A stretch of DNA of 64,000 nucleotides from Cryobacterium breve (GTDB lineage: Bacteria > Actinomycetota > Actinomycetes > Actinomycetales > Microbacteriaceae): positions 124,754-188,753 of the forward strand of contig NZ_SOGJ01000021.1 in assembly GCF_004402375.1 (NCBI RefSeq), read 5' to 3'. A program made the translations under genes and the position numbers. Below, piece after piece: positions 58,356 through 64,000 of the stretch (the stretch's first letter is position 1; each line of letters begins with the position of its first letter). The notes below the pieces were generated by a model. The model worked only from the letters and a program-made list of their open reading frames with translations, was not told where the DNA came from and made no database searches.

Positions 58356-60281
58356 CTACTGGTCCATCAGGTGCACGAGCTCGTCGATGAAGGACGCGAA
58401 GTCGACCGATCTCTTCACCAGGCGCTGGACGTCGGTGCGTTCCGAGAAGACCTCGACGAACTGGTCGAAAACGGTCTGGAAACTCTTGCGTCCGGCGGAA
58501 CTGAAGGCGACCATCGCCACCACATTCACACGATTCTCACCCCAGGGCATCGGCGTGTCGTTGATCACGATCGCGATCGAGGTGCGGATGGCCGTCATCG
58601 ACATGGAATGCGGCACGGCCAGATTGTCCGTGAAGGCCGTGGACGACATGAGTTCGCGCTCGATTGCCCCGTCGATGTAGCTCTGGTCGATGTCGCCGTG
58701 CTCGATCATCCGTTCGCCGAGGGCCTGGATCATCGCGGACTCGTCGGCCGCGTGGAAGTTGTGCGCGAACAGTGACTCGTCGAAGAACTGCAACAGCTCA
58801 TCTTTGAGGTGGGCGCGACGTCGCAGACGACGGATGCGGCTGGCCGCCTTCCGGATCCGGTCGATGTCCGCCTCGGTCAGGAACGGCTGGATCACGAGCA
58901 CGCCGTCCGTGGGGGACTGTGGGTCGATGGTGGTGAGCACCAAGCTCGCATCAAGGGCTTTCCAGTCGACGTCGCTGCGGGTGACGACCGAGACCACTTC
59001 CAGTTCGTCGCCGAGCACGCGCTCGATGCGTTCGCGCAGGAGCACGTGCATGTCGTAGTAGTTCGGGCAGACCAGGGCACAGGTGACCAGATCCTCGCGC
59101 CGGGACTGCTGCTGCAGGTGTGCCCCGACGTGCATGGCGATATACGCGATCTCGTCGTCGTTGATCACGATCTGCTCCTGCCGCTGCAGCTGACTGGCGA
59201 TATAGACCGCGACCTCGTAGATCAACGGGTACGACGTCTTGATGGAGCGGGTCAACGGGTTGTGTGAGTAGGACCGGTCCTGGGCCCGGTTGATCAGGTT
59301 GCGCACGTGCAGGGTGAGCCGCACAATGAAGTTTTCCTCGGCGAGGTCCAGCAGGAACTCGTCGCCGGCCTGGCCCACTATCCGGCGCACGGCCTTGAGA
59401 TCCTCCGGACGCACGAAGCTCTCGATCAGAACCTGGGCGGGCTGGTCGTGGCCGGGGGTGATCACCCGGGTCTTCAGCAGTAGGGCGATGTAGTCCAGGT
59501 CGCCCGTTCCCAGTTCGACGTGGAAATGGCGCAAGATCAGGCCGGACAGGGCAAGCGTCATGCCGTCGGGCGACCCTTCGTCCGGACGCGCCTGGGCCGC
59601 AACGGGGGAGGTGCGCTTCGTGACCCGGTCAATGGCGATGGCGACATGGAGCAGCACGTCGTTCGTGCCGTACTCGTTGACGAAGTATCCCTGCGAGTCG
59701 AGCATCGCGATCAAATCTGTCTTGAACGCCCCCAGACTGTCGGAGGCGAACTCACGCTGGATCGCCTCGAGCTCGAGCAGGCCGCGCGAGCTCTCCTCGC
59801 GGAACATCCGGCTGAGCAGTCGGCGCCGGTCGGTTTCAGACCCCGTGAGCATGACGACGCTGCCATGGCGAGTGAGAGTGAGCCCGGTCTCAGGCAGTAG
59901 CAGCTGCCGAACCTTGGTCAGGTCCGCGTCGATCGTGGAGTCGCTGACAAACAGGTCGGCGGACAATTCATAGACGTCGAGCCCGTCGGGGGACTCCGTG
60001 AGCCGGCGCATCAGTGCATACAGGCGATCCTGCGGGGTCACCGGCTCGTCCGCCTGCACGCGAAGGCTGGAACGGTGCACGGCGAACGCCTCGAGGTCCA
60101 GCCGGTAGCCCGCCGGTCCTGACTCGATGATTTCGAGCGGATGAGCGGCCGACTTCAGGCTTGTGATGTAGCTGCGCACCGTGCGCGGCGTAACGCCCAA
60201 GAGGTCGGCAAGCTCGCCGGCGGTTACCCAGACCGGCGCCTGAGACAGGAAATCCAGCATCCGTGTCTGTTTGTCGCTCAT
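58356..60281 (-). CDS. mtlR: MtlR-type PTS-regulated transcriptional activator
   Basis: A 641-residue activator with the domain order: N-terminal helix-turn-helix (ELADLLGVTPRTVRSYITSLK), a second winged-helix region, two PTS regulation domains (around HVAIAIDRV and ENFIVRLTLHV; the second has YIAMHVGAHLQQQ), a GatB-like EIIB domain (CALVCPNYYDMHVLL) and a C-terminal EIIA domain with the active-site His in NLAVPHSMS. Phosphorylation of the PRD histidines by HPr and of the EIIB/EIIA sites couples mannitol transport to transcription. I use the ATG at 60281 because GGAG lies nine bases before it; ATGs at 60296 and 60317 lack one. It is divergent from mtlA. Confidence 0.93.
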   Translation of the reverse strand: MSDKQTRMLDFLSQAPVWVTAGELADLLGVTPRTVRSYITSLKSAAHPLEIIESGPAGYRLDLEAFAVHRSSLRVQADEPVTPQDRLYALMRRLTESPDGLDVYELSADLFVSDSTIDADLTKVRQLLLPETGLTLTRHGSVVMLTGSETDRRRLLSRMFREESSRGLLELEAIQREFASDSLGAFKTDLIAMLDSQGYFVNEYGTNDVLLHVAIAIDRVTKRTSPVAAQARPDEGSPDGMTLALSGLILRHFHVELGTGDLDYIALLLKTRVITPGHDQPAQVLIESFVRPEDLKAVRRIVGQAGDEFLLDLAEENFIVRLTLHVRNLINRAQDRSYSHNPLTRSIKTSYPLIYEVAVYIASQLQRQEQIVINDDEIAYIAMHVGAHLQQQSRREDLVTCALVCPNYYDMHVLLRERIERVLGDELEVVSVVTRSDVDWKALDASLVLTTIDPQSPTDGVLVIQPFLTEADIDRIRKAASRIRRLRRRAHLKDELLQFFDESLFAHNFHAADESAMIQALGERMIEHGDIDQSYIDGAIERELMSSTAFTDNLAVPHSMSMTAIRTSIAIVINDTPMPWGENRVNVVAMVAFSSAGRKSFQTVFDQFVEVFSERTDVQRLVKRSVDFASFIDELVHLMDQ

Positions 60282-60516
60282 TGCACGCAACTCCATTGTG
60301 AGAGTCAAGTCTCCCATGGCCTTCGGGCCCCGGACCTCGCCGCGTGATTTCCGGGGGTGCGGAAAAGTTCCTGGTGGCCCTGAGAGGAGCGCGTAAGGAG
60401 ACTGGGATCAGTTCTGGACAACCGTCCCCGACACGCTTCACCGCACGGGCCGATCCGTGCGTCACCTGCACCGCCCGCAATCACTCTCGATCACATCTCC
60501 CAGGAAAGGCAGAATA
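60282..60516. other. mtlR-mtlA intergenic control region
   Basis: This 235-base divergent region should hold the promoters and MtlR site. TTTCCG-N6-CGGAAA at 60348-60365 is an inverted repeat with 6-bp arms and is the best operator candidate. A GGCCTTCGGGCC stem (60318-60329) lies on the mtlR side. I could not pick clear -35/-10 pairs, and the mtlA leader is about 110-150 bases long. Confidence 0.5.
60348..60365. promoter_or_regulatory. Candidate MtlR operator
   Basis: TTTCCGGGGGTGCGGAAA: 6-bp perfect arms and a 6-base spacer, located about 67 bases from the mtlR start and 150 bases from the mtlA start. Symmetry and position are seen; binding by MtlR is inference. Confidence 0.35.
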
Positions 60517-61980
60517 ATGACGACGACGTCAGACAAGACCACGAGCGGGGGAACCCGTGTGCACGTCCAGCGCTTCGGCACGTTCCTCAGCGGAATGGTC
60601 ATGCCCAATATCGCGGCCTTCATCGCGTGGGGCATAATCACCGCGTTCTTCATCCCCACCGGCTGGACCCCCAACAGCACACTGGTCGCACTCGTCGACC
60701 CGATGATCCTGTACCTGCTCCCCTTGCTGATCGCCAACACCGGGGGCCGGATGGTCTATGGCACTCGCGGTGGAGTGATCGCCTCGATCGCCACCATGGG
60801 CGTCATCGTGGGGAGCTCGATCCCGATGTTCATCGGTGCGATGCTCATGGGCCCGTTGTCCGCGTGGATCCTGATGAAGGTCGACAAGCTGTGGGCCGGC
60901 AAGATCCGTCCCGGCTTCGAGATGCTGGTGGATAACTTCTCCGCTGGCATCCTCGGCTTCGTCCTCGCCCTGGGAGCGTTCTTCGGAATCGCACCGCTCG
61001 TCACCGGGATCAGTAATTTCCTGGAGATGATCGTCGACGGGCTCATCACGAACGGCCTGCTGCCGGTCGCCTCGATCTTCATCGAACCGGGCAAGATCCT
61101 CTTCCTGAACAACGCCATCAACCACGGCGTGCTGACCCCCATCGGAGTCCAGCAGGTTGCTGACAACGGCAAGTCCATCCTGTTCCTGCTTGAGGCGAAC
61201 CCCGGCCCCGGCCTTGGCATCCTGCTCGCGTTCTCGTTCTTCGGTGTCGGCCTGGCCCGCGCGAGTGCACCCGGCGCGATCATCATCCAATTCTTCGGCG
61301 GCATCCACGAGATCTACTTCCCGTACGTGCTCATGAAGCCGATGCTCATCCTCGCCGCCATCGGCGGTGGCATGACCGGTGTTGCCGTGAACGTAGCCTT
61401 CCAGACCGGCCTGCGCGCGCCCGCCTCGCCCGGCAGCATCATCGCGGTGATGGCTCAGACCCCCGGGTCTGATTTCTTCGGAGTCATCCTCTCGGTCCTC
61501 GCGTCCGCCGCCGTGTCATTCGCGATCGGTGGTGTCATCCTCCGGGCCAGCCGCACGAAGGACCTGGCCGCCGAGAACGACACCGCACTGGCCGACGCCA
61601 TCGCCAAGACCGAAACGAACAAGGGGACGTCCAGCTCGATCCTCGGCAGCCTGGGCGCGTCGTCCACCACCGCTCGCCCCGTGAAGAACATCATCTTCGC
61701 GTGCGACGCCGGAATGGGCTCCAGCGCCATGGGTGCCTCTGTGCTGCGCAACAAGATCGAGAAGGCCGGTCTCGACGGGATCACGGTGACCAACCAGGCC
61801 ATCGCGAACCTCGACGGAACCGCCGACCTGGTCATCACGCACCAGGACCTGACCGCCCGGGCCCAGACACAGTCACCCGACTCGACGCACGTCTCGGTCG
61901 AGAACTTCATGAACAGTCCGAAATACGACGAGGTCGTCGCCCTGCTGCAGAGCCAGGCGGCCGGGGAAGTGGCGCGATGA
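60517..61980 (+). CDS. mtlA: PTS mannitol transporter subunit EIICB
   Basis: A 487-residue mannitol permease containing IIC and IIB domains. The IIC part (about residues 1-340) has multiple membrane segments and the GGIHEIYFPYVLMKP signature. An Ala/Ser/Thr linker leads to the IIB domain with the phosphocysteine Cys396 in FACDAGMGSSAMGAS. The EIIA domain is not fused but encoded by the next gene. The ATG at 60517 follows AGGAAAGG. The stop overlaps mtlF by four bases (ATGA at 61977). Confidence 0.95.
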   Translation: MTTTSDKTTSGGTRVHVQRFGTFLSGMVMPNIAAFIAWGIITAFFIPTGWTPNSTLVALVDPMILYLLPLLIANTGGRMVYGTRGGVIASIATMGVIVGSSIPMFIGAMLMGPLSAWILMKVDKLWAGKIRPGFEMLVDNFSAGILGFVLALGAFFGIAPLVTGISNFLEMIVDGLITNGLLPVASIFIEPGKILFLNNAINHGVLTPIGVQQVADNGKSILFLLEANPGPGLGILLAFSFFGVGLARASAPGAIIIQFFGGIHEIYFPYVLMKPMLILAAIGGGMTGVAVNVAFQTGLRAPASPGSIIAVMAQTPGSDFFGVILSVLASAAVSFAIGGVILRASRTKDLAAENDTALADAIAKTETNKGTSSSILGSLGASSTTARPVKNIIFACDAGMGSSAMGASVLRNKIEKAGLDGITVTNQAIANLDGTADLVITHQDLTARAQTQSPDSTHVSVENFMNSPKYDEVVALLQSQAAGEVAR

Positions 61981-62417
61981 CAGACCGCATTCTTCAATTG
62001 GGCAACGTGGTGGCCGCCGGATCGGCCACCACCAAGATCGATGCAATCCGAGAAGCGGGCGCCTTGCTGGTCCAGTCCGGCGCCGTCCGCGAGGAATACG
62101 TCGACTCGATGTTCGACCGTGAAGCCAGCGTGTCGACCTACATGGGCAACTTCTTGGCGATTCCGCACGGGACGAATGACGCCAAGGAAACGATCATCCG
62201 GTCGTCCCTGTCGCTCGTGCGCTACGCCGAACCGATCGATTGGAACGGACAGCAGGTTCGCTTCGCCGTCGGGATCGCGGGGCTCAACAACGAGCACCTC
62301 GAAATCCTGCAGAAGATCGCCATCGTCTTCTCGGACGAAGACGAAGTGCAGAAACTGATTGACGCCGTCACAGCGGAGGAGATCTACACGCTCCTCGAGG
62401 AGGTAAACGCAGAATGA
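61977..62417 (+). CDS. mtlF: PTS mannitol transporter subunit EIIA
   Basis: A 146-residue phosphocarrier of the mannitol/fructose EIIA type. The phosphorylated histidine is His64 in [12 protein letters not shown], and [18 protein letters not shown] is the other conserved segment. It takes phosphate from HPr and passes it to Cys396 of MtlA. It starts inside the mtlA stop and its stop overlaps mtlD by four bases (ATGA at 62414), so the three genes are coupled. Confidence 0.95.
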   Translation: MTDRILQLGNVVAAGSATTKIDAIREAGALLVQSGAVREEYVDSMFDREASVSTYMGNFLAIPHGTNDAKETIIRSSLSLVRYAEPIDWNGQQVRFAVGIAGLNNEHLEILQKIAIVFSDEDEVQKLIDAVTAEEIYTLLEEVNAE

Positions 62418-63565
62418 AAGCCATTCACTTCGGTGCGGGGAACATCGGCCGCGGATTCGTCGGCCTCCTATTGCACGATGCCGGATACGAGGTTGTCTTC
62501 GCCGATGTGAATGCTTCCCTGATCGACGCTTTGCAGACCGCCAGCAGCTACACCGTGCACGAGGTGGGGACGGAGTCGACCGCCCGCGTGGTCGACGCCT
62601 TCCGGGCCATCAATAGTGCCACGGATGAAGCGGCCTTGATCGCTGAGATCGCGACGGCCGACATCGTGACCACCGCGGTCGGCCCGACTATCCTCCGCTT
62701 CGTGGCCCCGGTGATCGCTGCCGGGCTGCGGCGAAGGGCGGCGGGGCTGCCGCCACTGGCCGTGATGGCGTGCGAGAACGCCATCAACGCCACCGACGAT
62801 CTCGCCGAGCAGGTCTGGGCCAACGTGACCGAACCGGAACGCGCGGCCCTGGCCGACCGGGTCGTCTTCGCCAACACGGCGGTCGACCGCATCGTTCCCG
62901 GCCAGGCCGAGGACGCCGGCATCGACGTCACGGTTGAGGCATTCTACGAGTGGGTCATCGAGGAACGCGCCTTCAACGGCGCCGTCCCGGACATCCCGGG
63001 TGCGACCTTCGTCGGCAACCTCGCCCCGTACATCGAACGCAAGTTGTTCACGGTGAACACCGGGCACGCCACGGTCGCCTACCTCGGCTCACTCGCCGGG
63101 GTCTCCAAGATCTCCGACGCACTCCTGGTGCCGGCGGTTCTGGACGGCGCCCGCGCCGTGCTCGAGGAGACCTCTGCCCTGCTCGTGGCCAAGCACGGCC
63201 TCGACGTGGAGGAACAGCGTGCCTACCGGGAGAAGATCCTGGTGCGCTTCGCCAACCCGTCCCTGCCGGACACAGCCCAGCGCGTGGGACGTCAGCCGCT
63301 GCGAAAGCTCAGTCGCCACGAACGGTTCATCGGCCCGGCCGCCGAGATCGTCGAACGTGGCACCCGCCCGGTCGCGCTCCTCGCCGCCATCGACGCCGCA
63401 CTCCGCTTCGACGTCGCCGACGATGAGCAGAGCGTCCTGATGCAAAGGATGCTGCGCGCCGAGACTGCCGAAATGTTCACCGCCACCGTGTGCGGCCTGA
63501 ACTCCACGCATCCGTTGTTCGCCGACGTCGTCCTGGTTGTCGCCGCCGTGCAGCGGGCGCTGTGA
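62414..63565 (+). CDS. mtlD: Mannitol-1-phosphate 5-dehydrogenase
   Basis: A 383-residue NAD-dependent enzyme converting mannitol-1-phosphate to fructose-6-phosphate. The N-terminal Rossmann motif is [13 protein letters not shown]. The long-chain mannitol dehydrogenase C-domain contains the expected basic catalytic-site segment around [19 protein letters not shown] (Lys, Asn and His). The length matches the family. It ends the mtl operon; a weak GGGAATCCC stem follows but no clear terminator. Confidence 0.96.
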   Translation: MKAIHFGAGNIGRGFVGLLLHDAGYEVVFADVNASLIDALQTASSYTVHEVGTESTARVVDAFRAINSATDEAALIAEIATADIVTTAVGPTILRFVAPVIAAGLRRRAAGLPPLAVMACENAINATDDLAEQVWANVTEPERAALADRVVFANTAVDRIVPGQAEDAGIDVTVEAFYEWVIEERAFNGAVPDIPGATFVGNLAPYIERKLFTVNTGHATVAYLGSLAGVSKISDALLVPAVLDGARAVLEETSALLVAKHGLDVEEQRAYREKILVRFANPSLPDTAQRVGRQPLRKLSRHERFIGPAAEIVERGTRPVALLAAIDAALRFDVADDEQSVLMQRMLRAETAEMFTATVCGLNSTHPLFADVVLVVAAVQRAL

Positions 63566-63598
63566 CCGGGGAATCCCGGCTGGGATTATAAGGAAGAA

Positions 63599-63628
63599 TT
63601 GCCAAAAGGCAACTCAGTACCATAGAGT
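63599..63628 (+). promoter_or_regulatory. Probable infA promoter
   Basis: TTGCCA (63599-63604), an 18-base spacer and TAGAGT (63623-63628). It gives infA and the downstream genes their own transcription start, separate from mtlD, with a leader of about 85 nt. Confidence 0.65.
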
Positions 63629-63720
63629 AAATCCTTGGTGTCTGATGCCTGCCTGTGCGGCGTGTCATTTCACCACAATCCACGCACGACCAGCAATCAA
63701 TACCCTAGCGATAGTGAGTT

Positions 63721-63942
63721 ATGGCCAAAAAAGACGGTGTCATCGAAATCGAGGGCGCAGTAGTCGAAGCTCTTCCCAATGCGATGTTTCGCGTTGAGTT
63801 GACCAACGGCCACAAAGTTCTTGCCCACATTTCAGGCAAGATGCGTCAGCACTACATCCGTATCCTCCCCGAGGACCGCGTGATCGTTGAGCTGAGCCCG
63901 TACGACCTGACTCGCGGCCGGATCGTTTACCGCTACAAGTAG
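63721..63942 (+). CDS. infA: Translation initiation factor IF-1
   Basis: The 73-residue OB-fold factor that binds the 30S A site during initiation. It is canonical: [38 protein letters not shown] and [13 protein letters not shown]. The ATG at 63721 lacks a strong ribosome binding site; the nearest purine stretch is AGTGAGTT. The last 58 bases of the window after it hold no complete gene; rpmJ would be expected next. Confidence 0.99.
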   Translation: MAKKDGVIEIEGAVVEALPNAMFRVELTNGHKVLAHISGKMRQHYIRILPEDRVIVELSPYDLTRGRIVYRYK

Positions 63943-64000
63943 AGAGTGCTGTAAGTAACGGCCCGAGGCGTTCCTGGGGTACGAAGACAGCGAATACAAG

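Overview
The window looks like the chromosome of a high-GC Gram-positive actinobacterium, most likely Micrococcales and probably Microbacteriaceae. The basis is uniformly high GC, frequent GTG and TTG starts, the actinobacterial order rpoB-rpoC ... rpsL-rpsG-fusA-tuf ... S10-spc operons, several probably leaderless genes, alanine/lysine-rich tails on ribosomal proteins, and small inverted repeats of the GGTCTCGACAAGCTCG type between genes. The family assignment is inference; no 16S gene is present.

Layout. (1) 1-9179: a housekeeping and hypothetical region. It holds the N-terminal part of a DEAD-box RNA helicase with a structured leader, DUF1684, SRPBCC-like, EVE, coiled-coil membrane, ComB-like, DUF427 and SprT-like proteins, a lipoprotein sugar dehydrogenase, a TPR protein and a spermidine-synthase-like methyltransferase. 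Gaps carry three imperfect inverted repeats. (2) 9180-16987: rpoB-rpoC with a recognisable promoter and a terminator hairpin. (3) 17018-36171: a secreted or membrane protein preceded by three 16-bp tandem repeats, two multi-domain GGDEF-EAL (cyclic-di-GMP) membrane proteins, then a complete type IV pilus locus: pilB, pilT, pilC, pilA, three minor-pilin-like genes, pilD, pilM, pilN, pilO. (4) 36276-38560: three proteins of unknown function. (5) 38598-43365: the str operon rpsL-rpsG-fusA-tuf, ending in an intrinsic terminator. (6) 43489-44928: a small antitoxin-family protein and an AbiEi-like/nuclease-like protein set between tuf and rpsJ and flanked by a shared repeat. (7) 45088-57900: the S10 and spc operons through secY-adk-map, with no S14 gene in the usual place. 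(8) 58018-63565: an orphan PTS EIIB and a mannitol PTS cluster (mtlR divergent from mtlA-mtlF-mtlD), placed between map and infA. (9) 63599-63942: infA with its own promoter.

How the genes work together. The str/S10/spc genes and rpoBC are the transcription-translation core. The pilus locus encodes extension (PilB) and retraction (PilT) motors, the platform (PilC), major and minor pilins, the prepilin peptidase (PilD) and the alignment complex (PilMNO). The two cyclic-di-GMP enzymes just upstream, together with a degenerate MshEN-like N-terminus on PilB, suggest cyclic-di-GMP control of piliation. The mtl genes import and phosphorylate mannitol and oxidise mannitol-1-phosphate to fructose-6-phosphate under an MtlR-type PTS-controlled activator.

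Most of the window is conserved core genome. The unusual parts are the repeat elements, including one apparently inside pilD, the genes interrupting otherwise conserved operon junctions, the missing S14 gene, and the large PilX-like putative tip protein. I found no rRNA, tRNA, CRISPR array, transposase or prophage.
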